Below are positions 1-5,813 of a stretch of DNA of 9,600 bases, in pieces; position 1 is the stretch's first letter, and the number at the start of each line of letters is the position of its first letter. The stretch comes from CAYGTS01 sp964352905 (GTDB taxonomy: Bacteria; Pseudomonadota; Gammaproteobacteria; JAHCLG01), in the NCBI GenBank assembly GCA_964352905.1, contig CAYGTS010000105.1, forward strand, positions 1 through 9,600. Direction: 5' to 3'. Made by a program: the position numbers and the translations under genes. The notes beneath the pieces are model-generated. The model did not search any database. It saw only the letters and a program-made list of their open reading frames with translations, and was not told the DNA's origin.

Positions 1-54
1 TAAAGCGCGTGTTTTAGTGTTTTTAATGTGACCTTGCCTCAAATCTGACCGTTC
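1..54 (-). repeat. Broken copy of MITE-like family A (left half only, reversed)
   Basis: This stretch is the reverse complement of positions 2359-2412, so it is the left arm plus part of the loop of the palindromic element that is complete at 2326-2497. It includes the arm motif GTGTTTTTAATGTGA. The terminal 33 bp of the element (CAGTAATT... end) are missing. Instead the sequence passes at about position 51-55 directly into a partial copy of family B. The rest of the copy lies beyond the left edge of the window. Its loop sequence matches the 2326 copy and not the 8352 copy. Confidence 0.85.
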
Positions 55-82
55 TGGTCAATATAAAGCTAAAGGGGGTGAG
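55..82 (-). repeat. Partial copy of small palindromic repeat family B
   Basis: TGGTCAATATAAAG followed by AAAGGGGGTGAG matches the reverse complement of about 8565-8592, the first half of the full 63-bp element at 8560-8622. The match stops after GGTGAG: the full copy continues TTAC, this one CAGA. It is fused to the broken family A element, with a possible short shared stretch CGT(T/C)C at the junction. It contributes the last residues and the stop codon of the minus-strand fragment at 69-290. Confidence 0.7.
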
Positions 83-290
83 CAGATGCGCACTGTGAAA
101 AATAAAAAGTCACAGCCAAAAATAAAATAATTAAGGTGATGAATGACGAAAAGCGCACTGATTTTTTTTTGCGTAAGTTGTTAATCTGATTAAGCCAAGT
201 AGGGGGTTTCCAGGAAAATTTTCCAAAAATTGCCGTAAAAAAAACTGCAATCCACTGCAGTGCTTTTTGCAAGAAGTTAATTTTTTTCAT
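69..290 (-). pseudogene. Clipped N-terminal membrane-anchor fragment, possibly of an alpha-2-macroglobulin-like protein
   Basis: A 73-residue product if started at the ATG at 290. That start has AAGGA eight bases upstream, whereas the ATG at 296 is too close to it. The product has an amphipathic N-terminus, a W-K-P-P-T-W-L motif near residues 27-33, a basic stretch (RKKK) and one clear membrane segment at about 50-66 (FITLIILFLAVTFYF). It then ends abruptly: the last codons (HPL, stop) lie in the family B repeat. This is what remains when a signal-anchored periplasmic protein loses everything after the anchor. From memory, the W-x-P-P-W-L/anchor layout recalls bacterial alpha-2-macroglobulin-like proteins, which is tentative. 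The start overlaps the nadE stop by 14 bp, suggesting translational coupling behind nadE. It could alternatively be a functional small membrane protein. Confidence 0.45.
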
Positions 291-1932
291 GTTCATCTTC
301 CTTTATGAATGAACGGAATCCGGAGGTAATTGGATAACGACGATCTCTGCCAAAGGCCTTGCCGGAAACCCGGATCCCGGGTGCTGCTTGGCGCCGCTTA
401 TATTCATAGCGATCAATTAAATTAGTCACTTGTTCAACCGCCTTCTTATCATAGCCGGCTGCAATAATTTCACCAACACTTTTATCTTGCTCCACATACA
501 TCGCCATAATCGCATCTAAAATATCGTAAGGCGGCAAGCGTTGTTGATCAGTTTGATCATGATTTAACTCTGCTGAAGGTGGTCTTGTAATAACACGTTC
601 GGGAATAATTGCTTGTTGTTGGTTACGCCATCTGACTAAGTCGTAAACTAAGGTTTTTGAAACGTCTTTTAAAACATCAAGCGCGCCTACCATATCGCCA
701 TATAAGGTGGAGAAGCCAACCGCTGTTTCACTTTTATTACCAGTTGCGAGCACGAGCTTGCCGGTCTTATTCGAAACCGCCATTAATAACGTTCCGCGGA
801 TACGTGCTTGCAAATTTTCTTCAGTAATATCGGCGGCTAAATTTTCAAAACGTGGTGCCAATGCATGATTAAACGCTTCAAAAATAGTTTCAATGGAAAT
901 AGTGGAATGCATCACATTTAAATTTTCAGCAATTTTTGTTGCATCTTCAACACTCATCTCTGCAGTATAGCGTGACGGCATAATCAGTGCTTCAACGTTG
1001 TCATTGCCTAACGCATCAACTGCAATCGCAATCGTTAAGGCCGAATCAATACCGCCGGATAAACCCAAAATGGCGCCGTGACCTTTATTTTTCTGCACAT
1101 AATCACGCACGCCCATGACCAAAGCTTGATAAATTAATTGCAACGCGGATGGCATTTTATACGGTGTTTGCTCAGTAATACTTACCTGTTTGCCGTCATA
1201 GCTAAGCGGCACACATAAACAGGTTTCATTAAAATAACCAGCATGATGAGTGACCTCACCTGTTTGATCAATTGCCAATGAGCCACCATCAAACACAAAT
1301 TCATCTTGGCCACCAGCCCAATGCACGTAAACAATCGGCAGTTTATTTTCCGCGATACGTTCTCTCAATGTTTTAATACGTACCATTTCTTTAGCGACAT
1401 CAAATGGTGAGGCATTCATACTAAAAATGACTTTTGCACCTTCAAACTGTGCTTGTTGCATCGGCGCGCTAAACCATAAATCTTCGCAAATCATCAGAGC
1501 GATCGGAATATCATTTAGCTGAAAAACACAGGCCTTATCGCCGGTTTTAAAATAACGTTTTTCATCAAAGACAGAATAATTGGGTAATTTTTGTTTGCGA
1601 TACTCTGCAATGATTTTTTGATTGTGGATCACACAAGCGGCATTATAGAGCGCATCACCTACTTTTTCAGGATAACCCAGTACAACCGCGATACCGGTTA
1701 CTTGTTCGCAAATACGCGTTAAAGCACGATCAATTTGTTGATATAACTCTGGGCGTAATAACAGATCTTCTGGTGGATAACCCACTAAAGTCAGCTCTGG
1801 AAAAATAATGACATCCGCTTGCAATTGATCGCGAGCAATCGCTGCCCATTTGATGACATTATTTGCATTATAATCACAATCACCAACCATAAAATTAACT
1901 TGCGCACATGCGACTTTGAGTGTTTTGATCAT
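277..1932 (-). CDS. nadE: Glutamine-dependent NAD+ synthetase
   Basis: A cytosolic enzyme that makes NAD+ from nicotinic acid adenine dinucleotide, ATP and glutamine, the last step of NAD biosynthesis. The 551 residues have the normal two-domain length. Residues 1-260 form the nitrilase-type glutaminase with the Glu-Lys-Cys triad visible: E46 in FPELTLVGYPPEDLL, K113 in RKQKLPNYSVFDEKRYF, C149 in MICEDLW. Residues 265-551 form the adenylating synthetase with the ATP P-loop LSGGIDSA at 291-298, the GNKSE motif and PPSAEL. Nothing is missing. The ribosome site is weak (CTGAGAC). A TATACT box lies about 40 bp upstream (minus strand, 1975-1970) without a good -35 element. The downstream fragment at 69-290 overlaps its end. 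The gene itself looks undisturbed and vertically inherited. Confidence 0.97.
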   Translation of the reverse strand: MIKTLKVACAQVNFMVGDCDYNANNVIKWAAIARDQLQADVIIFPELTLVGYPPEDLLLRPELYQQIDRALTRICEQVTGIAVVLGYPEKVGDALYNAACVIHNQKIIAEYRKQKLPNYSVFDEKRYFKTGDKACVFQLNDIPIALMICEDLWFSAPMQQAQFEGAKVIFSMNASPFDVAKEMVRIKTLRERIAENKLPIVYVHWAGGQDEFVFDGGSLAIDQTGEVTHHAGYFNETCLCVPLSYDGKQVSITEQTPYKMPSALQLIYQALVMGVRDYVQKNKGHGAILGLSGGIDSALTIAIAVDALGNDNVEALIMPSRYTAEMSVEDATKIAENLNVMHSTISIETIFEAFNHALAPRFENLAADITEENLQARIRGTLLMAVSNKTGKLVLATGNKSETAVGFSTLYGDMVGALDVLKDVSKTLVYDLVRWRNQQQAIIPERVITRPPSAELNHDQTDQQRLPPYDILDAIMAMYVEQDKSVGEIIAAGYDKKAVEQVTNLIDRYEYKRRQAAPGIRVSGKAFGRDRRYPITSGFRSFIKEDEHEKN

Positions 1933-2094
1933 GTTGTCTCAGTTTTAAAGTGAATAGAAAATTGCAGCCAGTATACCTTAAAGTGATGATCCACGGCAGG
2001 GCTGGATCGTTAACGGTGCAAAGGAGTAAGCTCTTTTAAGAAATCACCACTACACGCGTTTCTTATTTTCAACGACAATAACTTTAAATTACTC

Positions 2095-2113
2095 GGTCAA
2101 AAGGAGTTTGACC
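2095..2113 (+). promoter_or_regulatory. Hairpin presenting the Shine-Dalgarno sequence in its loop
   Basis: A perfect 7-bp inverted repeat, GGTCAAA (2095-2101) and TTTGACC (2107-2113), encloses exactly the five bases AGGAG (2102-2106). The ATG at 2114 follows the stem immediately. In the mRNA the ribosome-binding site would sit in a tight 5-nt loop right next to the start codon, so stem stability could tune translation. The same palindrome could also bind a dimeric protein in DNA. The structure is read directly from sequence; the regulatory role is inference. Confidence 0.6.
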
Positions 2114-2353
2114 ATGGATATGCTTACATTAATCCCCGCGTTAGCCGCTATTTTTAGCTTAGCAAGCTTTAAACAACAGCGTAACCCACTGTGCTTTGCC
2201 ATTATCCTTACCAGCATCGTCGCGGAAATAGCACCACCTATTAATATTACGGCCTTAATTGTATGCATCGCTTGTTTAAGTGCCTGCCTTTACCTCGTAT
2301 CTTCAAAAGCGAGCGGTATAAATGCCAGTAATTCGCGGCGAGATGTTGAATAA
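2114..2353 (+). CDS. Small two-helix membrane protein with a repeat-derived C-terminus
   Basis: I do not recognise the family. The 79-residue product starts at ATG 2114, seven bases after AAGGAG (2101-2106); an in-frame TTG at 2108 overlaps that site and is unlikely. Two hydrophobic segments, about residues 3-17 and 26-63 (probably one or two helices, IAPPINITALIVCIACLSACLYLV), imply an inner-membrane protein. The last eight residues (SNSRRDVE) and the stop come from the family A element that starts at 2326. Removing the element and one copy of its 9-bp duplication restores an ending ...SGINADPF with a TAA at 2517-2519, a 74-residue protein. The gene converges on the DUF1460 gene, and in the restored state the two overlapped tail to tail by 36 bp. 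The start codon is preceded by a hairpin holding its ribosome site. Confidence 0.7.
   Translation: MDMLTLIPALAAIFSLASFKQQRNPLCFAIILTSIVAEIAPPINITALIVCIACLSACLYLVSSKASGINASNSRRDVE
2317..2325. repeat. Left 9-bp target-site duplication of family A copy at 2326
   Basis: TATAAATGC immediately precedes the CAGTAATT terminus and is repeated exactly at 2498-2506, immediately after the GAATTGCTG terminus. A perfect 9-bp duplication on both sides is the signature of a transposase-mediated insertion and fixes the element boundaries. Confidence 0.9.
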
Positions 2354-2497
2354 CTCAAGAACGGTCAGATTTGAGGCAAGGTCACATTAAAAACACTAAA
2401 ACACGCGCTTTACACATAATAAATGAGCACATTTTTTAGTGTTTTTAATGTGAGATTGCCCAAATATGGCTGTTCCTCGCTACACCGGGAATTGCTG
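2326..2497 (+). mobile_element. MITE-like palindromic element, family A, complete copy (172 bp)
   Basis: Termini are CAGTAATTCGCGG and CCGGGAATTGCTG, imperfect inverted repeats. Inside, 20-bp perfect arms (2382-2401 and 2434-2453, core CATTAAAAACACTAAAA) flank a 32-nt loop. The outer arms also pair in part (GAACgGtCAgATTTGaGGCAA against GAACaGcCAtATTTGgGCAAT), so almost the whole element can fold into one long hairpin. It has no ORF of its own and is flanked by perfect 9-bp duplications, so it is a non-autonomous element moved by a transposase encoded elsewhere. DDE families such as IS4-type often make about 9-bp duplications, but I cannot assign the family. Lying between convergent genes, it may also act as a two-way transcription barrier. 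Confidence 0.9.
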
Positions 2498-3386
2498 TAT
2501 AAATGCTGATCCCTTTTAAATGCTGTCGATCATGTCGCCATTCAATGGCTAAATAATCAGCCAAAGGTTGGTCTGTGACTTTTTGCTGGAGTAAGCTGGC
2601 ATTACGGAAATACAGTATTCCGTTTTTCCAAATTGCAAAACCCATGTGTGAGACAACGATATCAGTACCTGATTGATGACTTGGTTTGATAATAAAGACA
2701 ATAGCAGCATTGGGGATCCGTTTTAAGATTGCACCGTTATTTTTGAATAAACGATTAAGGCTAATATAGGGGAAGTGAACGGTATTCGCCTTTATTGTTC
2801 TTGCAACTGTTTGTAAGCGTTGCATAGCTTGTTGCTTTGCATGCAACGATGGTTGCACTAAAAAAAATCTTTTTTTAAGAGTTTGGTGTAACCAGCGCTG
2901 CTTGTTGATTGTTGCTTGAATATATTTGACTTGATGCGGTGCAATTTGGTCATTATCATTTTTGATATAACCCTTACGACTATTATTCATCACCCAATCG
3001 CTGCTAATAAAGTGATTACGTGTTAGAAAAGATGCATGCTGCTGTTGATAACGAATGGCTAATAAATGCTGTTTAAATTGCTGTAAATTTTGTGCCTCTG
3101 CCATTGCGAGCACCGTTTCAATATAGGTTTGGCAATCAAAAACATCACTACGAAAAGCAGGTTGTTGATCAACTAAGCCCTTTTTCCCTTCGCCTAAATT
3201 GTTTAATAAATAAGGTGATCCTAAAAACTGTTGGCTGATATAAACGATTTTTTCAGATAAACTGGATCGTTGCTTGGCGTTAGCAATGATAGCTTTCATT
3301 AAATGCGCATTAAAAGTTGAGGCATAGGCATAAGTTATGTTGAACAAAAAAATGAGGAGGGCCGGGTAAAATAATTTTTTCATCAT
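2445..3386 (-). CDS. DUF1460 family secreted cysteine peptidase / N-acetylmuramoyl-alanine amidase-like protein
   Basis: A 313-residue exported protein with a signal peptide at about residues 1-22 (MMKKLFYPALLIFLFNITYAYA; start either of two adjacent ATGs). The DUF1460 hallmarks are present: nucleophile C85 in VFDCQTYIE, the RNHF...DWVMNN segment at 123-135, and the likely catalytic H247 in VVSHMGFAIWKNGILYFRNAS. This is an NlpC/P60-like papain fold expected to act on cell-wall peptides in the periplasm; the substrate is inference. The last 16 residues (298-313, AIPGVARNSHIWAISH) are encoded by the family A element. Without the insertion the protein would end ...GISIYTARF, with a TGA at 2305-2303, 300 residues long. 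The core fold is complete, so it may still work. It has no Shine-Dalgarno sequence, but a good promoter just upstream suggests a very short leader. Confidence 0.9.
   Translation of the reverse strand: MMKKLFYPALLIFLFNITYAYASTFNAHLMKAIIANAKQRSSLSEKIVYISQQFLGSPYLLNNLGEGKKGLVDQQPAFRSDVFDCQTYIETVLAMAEAQNLQQFKQHLLAIRYQQQHASFLTRNHFISSDWVMNNSRKGYIKNDNDQIAPHQVKYIQATINKQRWLHQTLKKRFFLVQPSLHAKQQAMQRLQTVARTIKANTVHFPYISLNRLFKNNGAILKRIPNAAIVFIIKPSHQSGTDIVVSHMGFAIWKNGILYFRNASLLQQKVTDQPLADYLAIEWRHDRQHLKGISIYTAIPGVARNSHIWAISH
2498..2506. repeat. Right 9-bp target-site duplication of family A copy at 2326
   Basis: TATAAATGC, identical to 2317-2325, directly abuts the right terminus of the element. Confidence 0.9.
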
Positions 3387-3394
3387 GTGATTAA

Positions 3395-3423
3395 ACTATA
3401 GCGTTCGGTTTTAAAAATGCAAA
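3395..3423 (-). promoter_or_regulatory. Sigma70-like promoter of the DUF1460 gene
   Basis: On the minus strand, TTTGCA (3423-3418), a 17-bp spacer and TATAGT (3400-3395) match the -35 and -10 consensus at 4/6 and 5/6. The ATG at 3386 lies only eight bases past the -10 box, so transcripts would be leaderless or nearly so. This fits the missing ribosome site. Confidence 0.45.
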
Positions 3424-3540
3424 TTCAGTTTAAGCTGTTTCTTTAAATTAAGTCAATTAACCTAAAGAGTGTGGGCAGATACACTTAACCTACACGGCTT
3501 TGCTTAAGTTAACGTATTGAGTTGATATCATTATTACCCG

Positions 3541-3586
3541 TTTTAACGCTAGCGTAGCAATTATTCGGGGTAGTGTTGCGTTAAAA
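3541..3586. repeat. 9-bp perfect inverted repeat, possible hairpin or operator
   Basis: TTTTAACGC and GCGTTAAAA are separated by 28 nt. A second, overlapping dyad (ACCCG before, CGGGGT inside the loop) could compete with it, so two alternative folds are possible. Function unknown. Confidence 0.4.
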
Positions 3587-3724
3587 GCAAATAAAATGCA
3601 CAATCACATGCATGTTAAGAACCTTAGCAAATTGAGAATAGCTTAGATTTCTTATTATGCGATCGATGTATGCTGCGCTAGAAGATCGCTAATGATTAAC
3701 AAAATAGCGTTATGTTGAAAGATA

Positions 3725-3747
3725 AATTGTTCATAAATTAAACAATT
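3725..3747. repeat. 7-bp inverted repeat upstream of the signalling cluster
   Basis: AATTGTT-(9 nt)-AACAATT with a T-run starting 6 bp after it. It could be a dimeric regulator's operator, as the arms are about one helical turn apart centre to centre, or a weak terminator. It lies about 120 bp before the first ORF of the cluster. Confidence 0.35.
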
Positions 3748-3863
3748 GTAAACTTTTTTTGAAGAATGCTTTTTTTTTTCATACTTTCATGCTAGATTGT
3801 CAGCATATTTCTTCTGTATTTACGTTCGTGATTATAGAGAACAACCTAAAGGACAACGATTAG

Positions 3864-4142
3864 ATGGTAAAAAGGATGAACCAAGTGGTCATGCCAAAGA
3901 GTGACAAACAGAGCTTTGAACCACAAACCGATCTAGAGCAATTAGCTGCGCTTAGTGTCAAAATCCTTCGCATCTTTTATTGGGACAGTCAAGAGATTAT
4001 AAAAATAATATGTTTCCAACTGGCTGCTAAAATTCATCATAAAAGATCTATAAAAGCAGTTCGTTTTATTATAAGACTTATATATCGTTACACTGTAAAA
4101 ATGCAACGCTATAGAGTTTCGGTGATAGTTTATCGACAATAA
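3864..4142 (+). CDS. Small basic hypothetical ORF ahead of the histidine kinase
   Basis: Not recognised. The 92-residue reading frame starts at ATG 3864, ten bases after AAAGGA (3848-3853). Residues 1-45 look protein-like (polar, with DLEQLAALSVKILRIFYWDSQEI able to form a helix). From about residue 47 the frame becomes AT-rich and very basic (KIHHKRSIKAVRFIIRLIYRYTVKMQRYRVSVIVYRQ), which may be chance translation after an old frameshift or truncation. It ends 31 bp before the kinase start, so it could be the first gene of that operon or a translated leader. No domain or signal peptide is visible. The opposite strand is also open here, so coding is uncertain. Confidence 0.4.
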   Translation: MVKRMNQVVMPKSDKQSFEPQTDLEQLAALSVKILRIFYWDSQEIIKIICFQLAAKIHHKRSIKAVRFIIRLIYRYTVKMQRYRVSVIVYRQ

Positions 4143-4173
4143 ATCAAGAAATTGTGAACAACAAAAAAGGAAC

Positions 4174-5406
4174 ATGACTGGGATGACTTTATTTTTGGAA
4201 AGTACAACAATGGATCAGCAAGATTTAATAAAACGCCTTGAAGAAACAATCAAATTACTTCGCTCAGAGACATATCAGTTGAAATCAGTGATTGATAATT
4301 TACCTGGTAGCATTTATTGGAAAGATAAAGAGGGAGTATATTTAGGGCGAAATATGTATGCAATGCAAAAAATGCAGAATGCAAATTTTGAAAAAAATAC
4401 CTTAAAAGAAACAATCATAGGCAAAACAGATTATGATTTCTTTTCAAGACAAGAAGCGGATCGCTATCGTCAACATGATCTTGAAGTAATGAAAAGTAAA
4501 AAAGAGCTTGCCTTAGAAGAGCCAGTTAGATTACCTAATGGTGAAATTATGATCCAGTTATCAACCAAGCGGCCTCTGTATGATGAAAAAGGCGAGGTTA
4601 TTGGTATTGTTGGAAATACGATTGATGTGACTCGTCTTAAGCAAATTGAAGCGGAATTGCGTGATGCAAAAGAACAAGCAGAGCAGGCTAATTTAATTAA
4701 AACGGAATTTATGCGAAATATGGAGCATGACATTAGAACCCCGTTTAGTGGGATTTGGGGTATGGCTGGGTACTTAGCTGAAACAGAAGAAGACGAGCTA
4801 AAAAAAGAATATCTTAATGATATCACGCAAAGTGCAAAAGAACTTCTTGATTATTGTAATAGTATTCTTGATTTTTCTAGAATTGAGTCTGGTGCCTTGG
4901 CAATAATCGAAAAAAAGTTCAACCTTAATAAAATCATCGACAGTGTAATTGTCACTGAAAAGCCAGCCGCAATTATGAAAAAGTTAGATCTCCGGAAAAA
5001 AACCGATAAAAATTCCCCATTAGTAATTATTGGTGATCATTATCGATTACACAGAATTTTAATTAATCTATTAAGTAATTCAATTAAGTTCACTCACTCT
5101 GGTCATGTTGAATTAAATGTACAAGTTGTTGAGAAAAAGGATCGTAGAGTAGTGATACGATTTATTATTGAGGATACTGGTATTGGTATACCAAAAGATA
5201 AACAGGATTATATTTTTGAAAAATTTTCCCGCTTGTCTTTGTCTAATAAAGGAAGTTATAAGGGTATTGGTTTAGGTTTAAGGATTGTTAAACAATTTAT
5301 GCATGAAATGGGAGGCGAAATTGATGTGATCAGCCCACAAGGACAGGGAGCACAATTTATTTGTACTATACCATTTCGTTTACCTTTAACGGATGATTTT
5401 TTTTGA
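4174..5406 (+). CDS. Soluble PAS-domain sensor histidine kinase
   Basis: A 410-residue cytoplasmic kinase without membrane segments. A coiled coil (about 13-36) leads into one PAS domain (about 36-155: VIDNLPGSIYWKDKEGVYLG ... IVGNTIDVTR). A helical linker (155-178) and the dimerisation/phosphoacceptor domain follow, with the H-box FMRNMEHDIRTP and the predicted phosphorylated H185. The ATP-binding domain is complete: N-box NLLSNSIKF (298-306), G1 DTGIGIP (334-340), F-box FEKFSRL (348-354), G2 KGIGLGL (363-369). It should autophosphorylate and pass phosphate to the receiver encoded 20 bp downstream. The signal would be a small ligand, redox or a partner protein. ATG 4174 is only two bases from AGGA; ATGs at 4183 and 4210 (GGAA nine bases before) are reasonable alternatives and lose no domain. 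Confidence 0.93.
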   Translation: MTGMTLFLESTTMDQQDLIKRLEETIKLLRSETYQLKSVIDNLPGSIYWKDKEGVYLGRNMYAMQKMQNANFEKNTLKETIIGKTDYDFFSRQEADRYRQHDLEVMKSKKELALEEPVRLPNGEIMIQLSTKRPLYDEKGEVIGIVGNTIDVTRLKQIEAELRDAKEQAEQANLIKTEFMRNMEHDIRTPFSGIWGMAGYLAETEEDELKKEYLNDITQSAKELLDYCNSILDFSRIESGALAIIEKKFNLNKIIDSVIVTEKPAAIMKKLDLRKKTDKNSPLVIIGDHYRLHRILINLLSNSIKFTHSGHVELNVQVVEKKDRRVVIRFIIEDTGIGIPKDKQDYIFEKFSRLSLSNKGSYKGIGLGLRIVKQFMHEMGGEIDVISPQGQGAQFICTIPFRLPLTDDFF

Positions 5407-5426
5407 ATGAAAATAGGAATTATCTG

Positions 5427-5801
5427 ATGTCAGCTACCATTACAATTTTAGTTGTTGAAGATGTTGTTATCGCGCAGAAAATAGCAAAAATGATACTGCA
5501 AGATCTGGGTTGTCAGGTTGATATTGCAAGAAATGGCCACGAAGCAATCAAAATGACAGAAGTAAGATGTTATGACCTTATTTTTATGGATATTGGGTTA
5601 CCTGATATTAATGGTATAGAGGTCACAGAAAAAATCAGAGAAAAACATGGAGGGAAAATTCCAATTATTGCTTTAACAGCTAATAGCAATAGTTATTACC
5701 AAGCGAGTTGTCTTAAAGCGGGTATGAACGACTTTATTGAAAAACCTTTGGCAAAAGAATCAGTTAAAGCCGTTATTGATAGATTTAAAATTAATATGTA
5801 A
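5427..5801 (+). CDS. Single-domain response regulator (CheY-like receiver)
   Basis: A 124-residue stand-alone receiver with no output domain. All phosphotransfer residues are present: acidic pair E11-D12 in LVVEDV, phosphoacceptor D55 in FMDIGLPD, T84 in ALTAN, K106 in IEKPL. The start at ATG 5427 has AGGA eight bases upstream. An in-frame TTG at 5403 overlaps the kinase stop and is less likely. It is the obvious phosphate target of the kinase just upstream. Lacking a DNA-binding domain, it must act by protein contact or as an intermediate in a longer relay. In related bacteria receivers of this kind are often fused to the C-terminus of the kinase, so this may be a split hybrid kinase. Confidence 0.93.
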   Translation: MSATITILVVEDVVIAQKIAKMILQDLGCQVDIARNGHEAIKMTEVRCYDLIFMDIGLPDINGIEVTEKIREKHGGKIPIIALTANSNSYYQASCLKAGMNDFIEKPLAKESVKAVIDRFKINM

Positions 5802-5813
5802 GAGAGAAAGATT

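Larger units (their letters stand above)
3387..3863. other. Non-coding intergenic region with two dyads and T-tracts
   Basis: I see no convincing gene here. The region holds the DUF1460 promoter at its left end. There are two inverted repeats: TTTTAACGC (3541-3549) with GCGTTAAAA (3578-3586), and AATTGTT (3725-3731) with AACAATT (3741-3747). Two T-runs (3754-3760 and 3770-3779) follow the second dyad. A TGCTAGATT extended -10 like site (3790-3798) and TTGTCA (3797-3802) could belong to a promoter for the signalling cluster, but neither has a convincing partner element. Confidence 0.5.

Noticed and set aside
3942..4175. Minus-strand open frame opposite the small basic ORF
   Set aside because: No ribosome site, low-complexity aromatic and Ser/Asn-rich translation, and it lies over the kinase leader. 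Most likely a chance frame in AT-rich DNA.
4470..4826. Minus-strand frame inside the histidine kinase
   Set aside because: Ser-rich shadow of a clearly coding region with complete PAS and H-box motifs.
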